This document shows, piece by piece, positions 15,421 through 24,800 of a stretch of DNA of 64,000 nucleotides. Origin of the DNA: Cyclobacteriaceae bacterium (GTDB lineage: Bacteria > Bacteroidota > Bacteroidia > Cytophagales > Cyclobacteriaceae); contig CP129487.1 of the NCBI GenBank assembly GCA_030584025.1, positions 2,170,001-2,234,000 of the forward strand, read 5' to 3'. Below the pieces are notes generated by a model. It saw nothing but the letters and a program-made list of their open reading frames with translations, searched no databases and was not told where the DNA came from. Every line of letters starts with the position of its first letter. Positions within the stretch are counted from its first letter, which is position 1. A program made the position numbers and the translations under genes.

Positions 15421-17403
15421 ATGTACAAAAAATTTTCAGTTGTATTTCTTACATTTTTCATGGCCATCAGCCTGCAGGCGCAACAGGTTAAAACCCTGAT
15501 TGAAACAGGCGACCGGCACTATGGAAAGAAAAATTACAGCGGAGCCATAGATGCCTATAAGCAAGCCCTTCAGATAAACCCCGATGATGCGCAGGTAAAT
15601 TTTAAATTAGGAATGGCGTATTTGTATTCAGATACAAAATCAAAGGCTGCCTCCTACATCGACAAAGCTTACCGCTTGAACCCGGGCATTGATAACCGTA
15701 TCAACTATCACCTGGGTATGGCCTTTCAAAACACGAACGAATTCATAAAAGCACGTGAACAGTTTGAGGCTTTCAAGAAAAAGAATCCACAATTTGAAAA
15801 CCTGGCAGAAGAACGAATACAAGAGTGCCTCGTGGCCGATTCACTAACCCAATTCGAATTGAATGTAGTTATCGAAAATTTGGGATCCGTAGTAAACTCA
15901 AACCTAAACGAGTACTCTCCTATTATCTCTGCCGATGGTAACATGTTGATTTTTACATCCAACCGCGGAGAAGGACCAAAAGGCGCACAAAACCTGGAGG
16001 ATATCTATGTTTCGTACAAACGAAATGGAGCATGGACCGAACCAAAAAAAATCAGCGATAACATCAACACAATCTATAATGATGCAGCCGCTTCACTTTC
16101 ACCGGATGGTAAAACATTATTTCTCTATTACGAGACCGGTGGTGGCGATATCTACACCTCTACTTTTAATGGAACGGATTGGTCAAAACCGGAGGAGCTC
16201 AACAAAAACATAAACACGTCACAATATTGGGAAACCAGCGCCAGCGTTTCACCCGATGGAAAACGTCTTTACTTTGCCAGCAATCGCCCGGGTGGTTATG
16301 GCGAACTTGATTTGTATGTAAGTGAACTCGATAGCAAAGGTCAGTGGGGAAAGGCCAGCAACCTCGGCCCGATTGTAAATACCCCGGGCAATGACGACTC
16401 TCCTTTTATTCATTATGACGGAGTTACACTCTATTTCTCTTCCGATGGTCATCCAAAACTTGGCAACAGTGATATTTTTATCACCGAACTTATTAAAGGT
16501 CAGTGGACCAAACCGGTAAACATAGGCTACCCGGTTAATTCATGGGAGTATGATGGCTTTTTCAGCACATCACCCGATAAAAAAACCGGTTACTATGCTA
16601 CCGTTAAAGAAGGTGGATTTGGTGGAGCGGATATCTACTCTATTCGCTTCCTTGAACCTAAGTACAAGCCAAAACCAAAGCCGGTTGTCGTTGCTAAAAA
16701 ACCAAAAGAGCCTGCAAAGCCAAAAGATCAGGACTTTATTGATGCCTCCATTACAGAACTACGCAATCAAAAAGTCGTAACGGTACTGAAGGGTCAGGTG
16801 ATTGATGAAACTACTGCCGAGCCATTGGCGGCTGTAATTTCACTCGTGAATAACGAGAACAAAAAACTCATGTCGAAGATTTATTCCAACCCAGAGACTG
16901 GTGCATTTGAACTGGTTATTCCACACGGTGGTAACTATGGTGTGGCCACAGAAAAAGTGGGATACCTGTTTAACTCACTCAACTTTAACGTGCCAAAATT
17001 TGCCGAGTACCAGGAAATTGATTTACACATCATTATGGTGCGGGCTGATGTGGGATCGAAAGTGGTGTTGAAAAACATTTTCTTTGATGTGGGTAAGTTT
17101 GACCTGAAGACCGAATCATTAAGTGAGCTTGATAAGATTAAGGATCTGCTTACCGGTAGTCCGAACCTGAAAGTTCAAATCAACGGACACACCGACAACA
17201 CCGGGAGTGCCACCGCCAACAAACAGCTTTCTTTGAGACGGGCTACTGCGGTAGTGGATCACCTGGTTTCGTTGGGCGTGGATGCATCGCGACTGACCGC
17301 CAAAGGATATGGCGCTGAGCGTCCAATTGTTTCTAACGATGATGAAATGGGAGGGCGCGAGATCAATCGCAGAACGGAAATTGAAATTATTCAGAGCAAT
17401 TAA
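15421..17403 (+). CDS. OmpA-family protein with TPR, PD40 and carboxypeptidase-like domains
   Basis: A 660-residue envelope protein. Order: signal peptide (1-21), TPR region (about 24-130, TGDRHYGKKNYSGAIDAYKQ), six or so PD40/WD40-like beta-propeller blades (about 160-405, with repeats of the form SADGNMLIFTSNR, SPDGKTLFLY, SPDGKRLYFASNR), a Pro/Lys-rich linker (about 415-440), a carboxypeptidase-regulatory-like beta-sandwich (about 455-530), and a C-terminal OmpA peptidoglycan-binding domain (about 545-655, NGHTDNTGSATANKQLSLRR). This layout is common in Cytophagales and resembles PorE-type/gliding and secretion-associated proteins, which tether outer-membrane machines to peptidoglycan. No gliding genes are adjacent, so the exact role is open. 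Confidence 0.93.
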   Translation: MYKKFSVVFLTFFMAISLQAQQVKTLIETGDRHYGKKNYSGAIDAYKQALQINPDDAQVNFKLGMAYLYSDTKSKAASYIDKAYRLNPGIDNRINYHLGMAFQNTNEFIKAREQFEAFKKKNPQFENLAEERIQECLVADSLTQFELNVVIENLGSVVNSNLNEYSPIISADGNMLIFTSNRGEGPKGAQNLEDIYVSYKRNGAWTEPKKISDNINTIYNDAAASLSPDGKTLFLYYETGGGDIYTSTFNGTDWSKPEELNKNINTSQYWETSASVSPDGKRLYFASNRPGGYGELDLYVSELDSKGQWGKASNLGPIVNTPGNDDSPFIHYDGVTLYFSSDGHPKLGNSDIFITELIKGQWTKPVNIGYPVNSWEYDGFFSTSPDKKTGYYATVKEGGFGGADIYSIRFLEPKYKPKPKPVVVAKKPKEPAKPKDQDFIDASITELRNQKVVTVLKGQVIDETTAEPLAAVISLVNNENKKLMSKIYSNPETGAFELVIPHGGNYGVATEKVGYLFNSLNFNVPKFAEYQEIDLHIIMVRADVGSKVVLKNIFFDVGKFDLKTESLSELDKIKDLLTGSPNLKVQINGHTDNTGSATANKQLSLRRATAVVDHLVSLGVDASRLTAKGYGAERPIVSNDDEMGGREINRRTEIEIIQSN

Positions 17404-17521
17404 TTCAGGTATTCAAGCCTTATCACACACCCCGGATTTTGGAGAGTTACTTTAATTCCCACATATTCGCAGCATACCACAATCACTTATTTCAATTGGC
17501 GATCAAATCCTAACCTTAAGA

Positions 17522-18370
17522 ATGAAAAACACTGACTTCCAGCAACTTAACAAGACCTGTACGCAAATTCGCAGAGACATCGTTCGCATGGTTCATGCCT
17601 GCCAATCGGGCCACCCGGGCGGTTCATTGGGCTGTACTGAATTTTTTGTCGCGCTTTATTTCAACATACTCAGACGCAAGCCCGGATTCTCTATGGATGG
17701 AATTGGCGAGGATATTTTCTTCTTATCGAATGGCCACATCTCACCGGTTTGGTATTCAACCTTGGCGCGGGCAGGTTATTTTGATACAAAGGAACTTGCA
17801 ACGTTTCGCTTTTTGAATTCAAGGTTACAAGGGCACCCAGCTACACATGAAGGCTTGCCAGGCATTCGTGTTGCTTCCGGATCACTAGGTCAGGGATTGT
17901 CTGTCGCTATTGGCGCAGCACAAACCAAAAAACTGAATAATGACAATCATCTGGTGTATGTATTAATGGGTGATGGCGAACAGCAGGAAGGTCAGGTTTG
18001 GGAAGCAGCTATGTATGCTGCGCATCATGGTGTGGATAACCTCATCGCTACTATTGATTACAACGGCCAACAGATTGACGGTCCATTGAAAGAAGTAATG
18101 GATTTGAAAAACCTGAAAGCCAAGTGGGAAGCTTTTGGATGGGAAGTCCAGGAGTTTAACGGCAACAACATCGAAGAGTTAATTGCCGGCCTGGAGAAAG
18201 CAAAAACCCTTACCGGAAAAGGAAAACCGGTAATGAATTTAATGCACACCGAAATGGGTTTTGGTGTTGACTTCATGATGAATTCGCATAAATGGCATGG
18301 TGTAGCCCCCAACGATGAGCAACTTGAAAAAGCACTGGCACAACTTGAAGAAACCTTAGGCGATTATTAA
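17522..18370 (+). CDS. Transketolase, N-terminal (TPP-binding) subunit
   Basis: The pyrophosphate/TPP-binding half of a two-piece transketolase, 282 residues. The thiamine motif starts GDGEQQEGQVWEAAM and ends at YNGQQ, about 27 residues later. Upstream are the substrate and TPP residues HPGGSLGCTEF and GHPATHEG...GSLGQGLSVAIGAA. It needs the C-terminal subunit to form the active site; that is encoded at 34688-35644, about 16 kb away on the same strand. In many genomes the two halves are adjacent. It serves the non-oxidative pentose phosphate pathway. Followed after 7 bp by an alpha/beta hydrolase gene. Confidence 0.95.
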   Translation: MKNTDFQQLNKTCTQIRRDIVRMVHACQSGHPGGSLGCTEFFVALYFNILRRKPGFSMDGIGEDIFFLSNGHISPVWYSTLARAGYFDTKELATFRFLNSRLQGHPATHEGLPGIRVASGSLGQGLSVAIGAAQTKKLNNDNHLVYVLMGDGEQQEGQVWEAAMYAAHHGVDNLIATIDYNGQQIDGPLKEVMDLKNLKAKWEAFGWEVQEFNGNNIEELIAGLEKAKTLTGKGKPVMNLMHTEMGFGVDFMMNSHKWHGVAPNDEQLEKALAQLEETLGDY

Positions 18371-18377
18371 GCCTCGT

Positions 18378-19325
18378 ATGAAGCGCATCAAGCGGATTCT
18401 CTTAGTCCTTGCTGCGGCATTGGGCACACTCCTGATCAGCATCCTGATCATCGGGTTTAAAGTTGATATTCCCGTTCAATCACTTGAAGAAAAATATTTT
18501 ACGCCTGAATCAACATACATTCAGGTGCTTGATGCAAACGTGCACGTCCGAAAGCGCGGATCAGGTACACCCATTTTTCTCCTGCATGGAAGTTTTGCGT
18601 CACTGCATACCTGGCAAGATTGGGAAGATGAGCTAAGCAAATCATTTACTACCCTATCTCTTGATTTTCCCGGACACGGATTAACCGGCCCCAACGAAAC
18701 CGAAACCTACACAACCGACTATTACACGAAGCTGGTATTGGCACTTGCCGATAGCTTGAAGCTTGACACCTTTTACGTTGCCGGAAATTCAATGGGTGGA
18801 ACCGTAGCGTGGAAACTTGCCCTTCGCGCGCCTGAACGCGTAAAGAAACTGGTGCTGATTGATGCGGCTGGTTTCTGGAATGCAAACAAAAATTCTAAAA
18901 AACCGTGGATATTCAAGGCACTGCAGAATCCTCTGTTCGGAGCAGGTTTCACACACATCACACCCAAGTTTGTATTCAACCTGAATATGAAACAGGTTTA
19001 TGGTGATGAAAATTTAGTAAGACAAGAAGTAACGGACCGGTATTACGAACTCATGCTTCGTGAAGGCAATCGCAAAGCCACACTAAAAAGAATTAACCAG
19101 GACGAGCCTGATCAAAGCAACACCATCCAACAGATCACCACACCTACTTTGATTCTGTGGGGCAAAAAAGATCGATGGATCCCGGTAGAGAATGCCTACT
19201 TATTTCATAAGGCCATTACCGGTTCAACGCTGGTTGTCCTTGATGAAGCTGGTCATGTGCCGATGGAGGAAATTCCTTCTGAGTCAGTTGAGCATGTATT
19301 AACATTTCTCGAGCGGAACAATTAA
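18378..19325 (+). CDS. Alpha/beta hydrolase, membrane-anchored
   Basis: A 315-residue hydrolase with an N-terminal membrane anchor or signal segment (about 6-27). The catalytic domain has the oxyanion strand FLLHGSF (about 67-73), nucleophile elbow GNSMGG (S138), the acid in LWGKKDRW and the histidine in DEAGHVPMEE. The cap region is about 165-250. Substrate cannot be told; many such enzymes are esterases or C-C hydrolases. Starts 7 bp after the transketolase subunit. It converges on the conflict-system operon (19337), with only 11 bp between stops. Confidence 0.88.
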   Translation: MKRIKRILLVLAAALGTLLISILIIGFKVDIPVQSLEEKYFTPESTYIQVLDANVHVRKRGSGTPIFLLHGSFASLHTWQDWEDELSKSFTTLSLDFPGHGLTGPNETETYTTDYYTKLVLALADSLKLDTFYVAGNSMGGTVAWKLALRAPERVKKLVLIDAAGFWNANKNSKKPWIFKALQNPLFGAGFTHITPKFVFNLNMKQVYGDENLVRQEVTDRYYELMLREGNRKATLKRINQDEPDQSNTIQQITTPTLILWGKKDRWIPVENAYLFHKAITGSTLVVLDEAGHVPMEEIPSESVEHVLTFLERNN

Positions 19326-19336
19326 AGATTAAACAC

Positions 19337-21052
19337 CTACATCTGGTTGATCAAAACAGTATATAGTTCGATAGTCTTATTGTCTTCCGGCTGTATGGCG
19401 CCAACGTACTCCAGCTTAAATTTCTTTCGATTTAATGCCAACAATGCAGCAAACAAATCGCTGGCCACAATACCCCCATGCGGAGAAAACTGATTAATGG
19501 ACCGCAAAATAGAAACATTGATATTGCCGTTACTGCTGAATTTTTGACCGTCCTCATCAAGATACGTTGGTCCGGCATGTAGACTGATTTTAAGTGACCT
19601 TTCTCCTTTGGGCAATTGCGCCATAACCAATTGAGCAAAATCTATAGCAGCCGTTTCTGTCTCGAATGCGACAAGCATGGAGTCATGCAGCAACTCAGAA
19701 GCTTTAAACGTTAGCAATCCATCTGAGAGCCTGACCTGAATTGCTTTATTTATCTTTTCCTTATCCAAAGGAGAAAGTTGGGTTAAATCAGCCAGCACCA
19801 GGTAAAGCACAGGACGATCCATACCCCTTTCAGAAACCGGTGGAACACTGGGCGTAGGAGTTACTGTAGTAGTTGAACCCACATATAAATCCGGATTAAT
19901 GTTGACATGCTTATCAGAAAATGGCCATAAGCGAATGGTGTCACGTGTCCCTCCTTCTTTTCGTTTCAAATCCGTTTCAGACAATACTGTTAACAACGCT
20001 GGCTCCTGATGAAACCCGGCTGAGCGTAAAACAGCGGAACCAAAAATTACCCGACTCTGCAGGCTAAACAAATCATCATACCCGGCATATGGTTCTTGCG
20101 TAACATAAGTCACCGGATGTTTTTCAACAAGCTGATTGAAACGCTCAATCCAATTATCACCTGCAAACCGAACACTGATTTCAACAAAATCATCTTTCGC
20201 AAACGGCAGGAAAAGCTGAAGTTCCCCTCCTGCTTCTTCCATAGCTTCAGCAAATAGAATATCACCGCCACAGGCAACAGAGCAATAGCCAATACTGGCA
20301 TTCAATGTTTGGATTGCCCCCTTAACAGCATCTTTAATTTTTGTTTCTATGGAGGCGGGAAAACGTGGGGTTGTCCGGCTTGGCTGATCCAGCATGTGTC
20401 CGACAAAAGCCACCACATTGGGTGGGCTGAACACCTTTTGAATTTCCTTCGGCACCGGAACATAATGATTCAGCAGCCAAAGTTGGTTGTATACGCTCGT
20501 AACTTTTCCCCAGTCCGTGCCCGCCAACTGGCGCGCCCGAATAAAACACTCTACAGACTGCGTTCTGTTTTTGGTGAGCAGGTACGCCTCTGCCAAAGTA
20601 GCCACTTCCCAAAAATCTGTTGTTTGTAGATTAATCAGTGAAATAACTTCTGTTGCAATCTCCTTTCCTTGAGCGGCCCGTCCTGCAATAGCCGACATAG
20701 TTGCCGCATTGATTCCAGGATAATAATGCTTTGTAGCCTGAAAATTTTTTAAATAAGTATCGCGCGAAAGAATGGCGTATTTGGAGTCTTGATGCTTTTT
20801 AAATAGTTCCTTATAAATACCACCAAGAATACCCGCAGTCTCTACATCCTCTGGCATAGCCTGATAAATGGGCTCAAGGAGTTCCTGGGCATTCTCAGGA
20901 GAGCCAGACTTTGACAGACTTAAAGCAAGCAGTTGATTAATTCTGGTATTAATTCCATCCGAACCTTTGCTTAACCTATCCGCTAACTGCCTTGCTTCAA
21001 GGTAACGCCCCGCATTGACCAATAATTGAAGTTGATGAATACCGTCCGACAC
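19337..21052 (-). CDS. TPR-sensor-like / Rossmann / degenerate cyclase-like protein of the STAND operon
   Basis: A 571-residue soluble protein that ends the five-gene operon. Residues 1-205 are helical repeats with the pattern ETAGILGGIYKELF, YYPGINAATMSAIAG and DFWEVATLAEAYL, which resembles the TRAFs-binding/TPR-sensor domain of prokaryotic conflict proteins and animal ASK kinases. Residues about 210-345 look like a Rossmann-type nucleotide-handling fold (NVVAFVGHML ... GYCSVACGGDILFAEAM). After a Thr/Pro linker (390-408), residues about 412-568 resemble a class III nucleotide cyclase: LYLVLADLTQLS (D422), HDSMLVAF (D457), SLKISLHAG and IVASDLFAALL. The catalytic Asn/Arg pattern is irregular, so it is probably a regulatory or inactive version. 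A GTG at 21052 is the start, 6 bp after the preceding stop. The domain calls are inference from motif patterns. Confidence 0.6.
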   Translation of the reverse strand: MSDGIHQLQLLVNAGRYLEARQLADRLSKGSDGINTRINQLLALSLSKSGSPENAQELLEPIYQAMPEDVETAGILGGIYKELFKKHQDSKYAILSRDTYLKNFQATKHYYPGINAATMSAIAGRAAQGKEIATEVISLINLQTTDFWEVATLAEAYLLTKNRTQSVECFIRARQLAGTDWGKVTSVYNQLWLLNHYVPVPKEIQKVFSPPNVVAFVGHMLDQPSRTTPRFPASIETKIKDAVKGAIQTLNASIGYCSVACGGDILFAEAMEEAGGELQLFLPFAKDDFVEISVRFAGDNWIERFNQLVEKHPVTYVTQEPYAGYDDLFSLQSRVIFGSAVLRSAGFHQEPALLTVLSETDLKRKEGGTRDTIRLWPFSDKHVNINPDLYVGSTTTVTPTPSVPPVSERGMDRPVLYLVLADLTQLSPLDKEKINKAIQVRLSDGLLTFKASELLHDSMLVAFETETAAIDFAQLVMAQLPKGERSLKISLHAGPTYLDEDGQKFSSNGNINVSILRSINQFSPHGGIVASDLFAALLALNRKKFKLEYVGAIQPEDNKTIELYTVLINQM

Positions 21053-21058
21053 GCTGCT

Positions 21059-21862
21059 TTATTTACTTTCATTACGAATATGTCGCTGGATAAAGCGATC
21101 ATACTTCTCTTTAAATTCCTCATGGCGGAACTTACCTGCTTCAAGCTGTTCTGCACCTGACTCTGCACGATTAACCAGGTTGTAATAAGCCTGTGGATAT
21201 TGGTCAAGATACATTTTGGGTATAGCACCAACCCGCGTAAGTCCCATATACGCAGTGAATAACAGAAATAGGGTTGCTAATACAATTGATCGATCTTTCA
21301 GCCTTGCTACAAATATGAATGCTGACAATCGCTCGCCATCTACAATCATATCTTGCTTAAAAAAAGCTATTACCAGGAACAATAGCAACAAAACAAAACC
21401 TAAGGCCCCTGTTGGCTCGGCTAGTGTTGAAGCAAACGGAACAACTGTCATAGAAATAACATAGGCAATTATGCTCCCCATAAATAGAATCATAAGTATG
21501 CCCATGGTTTTATTTTTTGCCTTTAATCTACTCCATGTAAGCGCCAGCTTAATCAGGTAACTTGAAATGAGTACTAAGCCTGCCATTCCAAACAATACTT
21601 CTACAAATGGAAAACGTAAATAAAAAACGCGCATAAAAAGAATTACAGATAGCACAACCAAACTACCAAGTTCCACAACGGTAATAACATCCATACGCTT
21701 TTTTCTTATTTCAAAAATGAATTGTAATAAGAAAATAATTGAGAACGCAAGTGCCACATAACCCAAGATTTGTATACCGTAATCATTTTGTGCCATGGAA
21801 GCAAATGCTCCAAAAATTAACAGCACAAATAACAAATAGTAATATGGATTATAGCGGCTCAT
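21059..21862 (-). CDS. Multi-pass membrane protein of the STAND operon
   Basis: A 267-residue integral membrane protein with about seven hydrophobic segments, roughly at residues 8-24, 29-49, 60-78, 84-104, 119-139, 148-166 and 187-205, followed by a charged cytosolic tail (about 210-267) rich in Glu/Lys/Arg. I recognise no family. The start ATG (21862-21860) shares its first base with the TGA stop of the upstream ATPase gene (TGATG), a typical translational-coupling arrangement; a TTG at 21898 would give a longer frame but no better N-terminus. As part of the operon it probably acts as a membrane partner or exit path for the signal relayed by the two ATPases. Confidence 0.75.
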   Translation of the reverse strand: MSRYNPYYYLLFVLLIFGAFASMAQNDYGIQILGYVALAFSIIFLLQFIFEIRKKRMDVITVVELGSLVVLSVILFMRVFYLRFPFVEVLFGMAGLVLISSYLIKLALTWSRLKAKNKTMGILMILFMGSIIAYVISMTVVPFASTLAEPTGALGFVLLLLFLVIAFFKQDMIVDGERLSAFIFVARLKDRSIVLATLFLLFTAYMGLTRVGAIPKMYLDQYPQAYYNLVNRAESGAEQLEAGKFRHEEFKEKYDRFIQRHIRNESK

Positions 21863-24800
21863 CAGATTGATAAGTAGTTTATATAATACCAAAACCAAGC
21901 ATCAAAACGATCCATTGACTCCCAACGCTTATCATTTATCAATTGATCCCGTTTTTTACATGCTTCCCGAAGAATCTGAGTACGACAGTCCAAATCCTGA
22001 CTTTCTGTTAACGTATTCGGAATCGACATTCTTGCCTGAAAGTAATTTCCTTCATAGGCCACACCTACAACACGCGCAAGAATGGCATCGAATTTTCCCT
22101 GCTCAGGAATTTCTCGAAGTATTTCAACAGCCTTAGAATTAATTTCACTACCCCCCATTCGGGAAAGTAATAAGATCATATTATAACGACTATCTAAGCC
22201 AAAGTTTAATGAAGTGAAATCAATGCGATTAGCATATGAAAAAGCTGAATCAAGATAAATGAAAGCATCTGGGTTTGCATCCTGTTGATAAACAGACTCT
22301 GCCATAAATAAATAGGCGTATACCCGTTCCTCTTTGTTAACAAATTGTTCGGTCATAGTTATAGCATCCTGTCCATAGCCAGAACTTGCCAGGTTAGTAG
22401 CCAACTGCTTCATCATGTTTAAAAAGAAAATCTTTTCAATGTACTCATACCGATTTGATGAACCCTCCAATGATTTCGGGTCAATACGTTTAAAATAAGA
22501 ATACCCTTCTTCAGAATTCTTATCTCCAAATGCCTGATTCGCCAGAATAAGCAACAACAAGTTTCTATCAAACAACTTACCCTGAGGATGCTGGTCAACA
22601 AAAGCAAGAATATCCTTCAATACACCTGCTTCTACTTTATAGTTATTATCTGTAACGCCCGGTGGCGGAAAGGTTCGGGTAAAAAAAGCACGCGCTAACC
22701 AATCGTGAATAAGCATAAGGTCATCTCCCGATTGAAAAAGCTTAGAGGCATTACCAGTTTTACGAAGCCAGTTATAAAAATAATCTGTGTGATAGGTGGA
22801 GCTAAACCAGCCATCACGGTAATCAGGATAAACAAACTGAGCCTTTCGTGAAACTTCGCTGGTACGAACCCCATCCGTAAAATAAGGCACAGTAGATGAT
22901 ACTTTACCCTCCAGGTGTTGTGGGCTTACCTTTTGGTAATGAACCCATGCTTCTTGCAACCACTTATCCAGCAACGCCTCATCTACCGGCAACTGGCGAT
23001 CATACCAGTACTTATGACGATACATAGCCTTTCGCTTACTGTTAAACGCTAATTGAAACTCGCGCTCGTTCGGATCCTTTATCTCACGTATTACCGCTTC
23101 ATAATCCTCCATAATTTCATCGAACACATTGCGGTCACAGAAATAAAGCGTTGGATACAAATACCCCCGATACGACCGAAAGACCGTTTTTTCGATATTG
23201 GCTTCGGGGTATAAATGGCTGATGTATCCGCCCCTTAAGATCATGTTTCGGTAAACTGTGAGACGTGGATTGTCCTGAGTATTATTTTCGATCCATGTCA
23301 AGACATGGTCAACCTGGTTTCGATGACCATATTGATACATTAACCCAATAATATTTTGATGATTATTGAATAAACGGGCTAATTCAAAATAATTCCGTTG
23401 ATCTTGTTCCAGTAAGGTATTAAAGCACCACTCAATTCCATTGATATCACCCAGTGCCGCATATAACGAAGCCAGAGTATGATACCCATTATTAAAATCA
23501 CTAGGACTACGCCCGTTTGGCTCGAAGCTCCCTTTGGGATAATACGTGACAAATGCAACTTTTGTCTGATCATTGCGAGGCGAAATTATTTCGACTAGTT
23601 CCTTTATTTTATCACTGTTAACATCACCTAGAGTAAGCCAAAACTGAAGGGCAACATTTAACTCAAACGGAACAGCAGGGCGATACATAGAAGGATTACG
23701 ATAAAACTGGAGTACTAATTCACGGTTAAATTCAAGTACTCGTCTTAATACACCTACTTTAAAATCATCCGGAGCATAGTATTGATCGCGTGCCAGAATG
23801 AAAATAAACTTATTTCGTTGCGTTATTAAAAAATCAGGATCCTCGATAAACAAAGCGTTCGTACAATTTTCTTCGATGAATTTGATTAATTCAGACTTTA
23901 ACCCTCCATCAAATCGTTTATCCAAATACATGAGAATCCGGTAAACATCAACAGCTTGTTGCAATCGGCTTTTCGTATCTAATGATTGCAAATAAGGAAT
24001 CAGCGAACCTGGTTTATAACGTTCTTCTGTTAGTAAATAGAAAGTCTTCGCTTGCAAATCAACCTGCTCGCTCTTCATTAAACTCATCGATTCGCTGCGC
24101 ACGCGTTCAATCACACGATCATTTTTCTTCTGCTCGGCATCGTACCAGTAAAATCCACTCAAGGTGATCAAAATAACAATGGCTAATGAAGTAGCGATAC
24201 GCTGAGGTCCGTATTTCATGAAAGCCTTTGTTACGGCAACCTTCCGTGCACTGCGTTTTAAAAATTGCTTGATATCCTCCAATGTTTCATGAGCGTGGGC
24301 CCTGGCTTTTATTTTATCATCCTGCACCTCGGAGTAGCGCGTAAGCCAGGCAGCATTAGGCTTGCAGGTATCATACCAATTTTCAAAATAGGTCAAAGGC
24401 CCAATCGGAAGTAAGAAGTCGCTACTCTTTCCACTTTGCTTCCAACGATCCATTTGCTTTTTAAAATCGAGAAAGGTTGAATAAAACTCATATTCACGAC
24501 TTGCCCATTTGTTAAGCTTACTCCAGTTACGAATTAAACTCTCATGCGTTATATCAAGAACGGAGTCAGGCTTAAGATCATGGGTAGAGGGGTCATCTGT
24601 TTTAAAGGGGCGAATAAACGAGTTGCCTTCTTCACGGAACGTATTAATTACATCTCCCACAACTTTTGACGTAAACTCCGGTGTATTGATGATCGCGGTA
24701 ATCTCTTCTATGGACATCCGGTTCCTAACTGCCCGGCTGTTATCAATCTTGGTAAGGCAACAAAATGCATTAACAATGATACGTTTAGCATCATGCTGAC

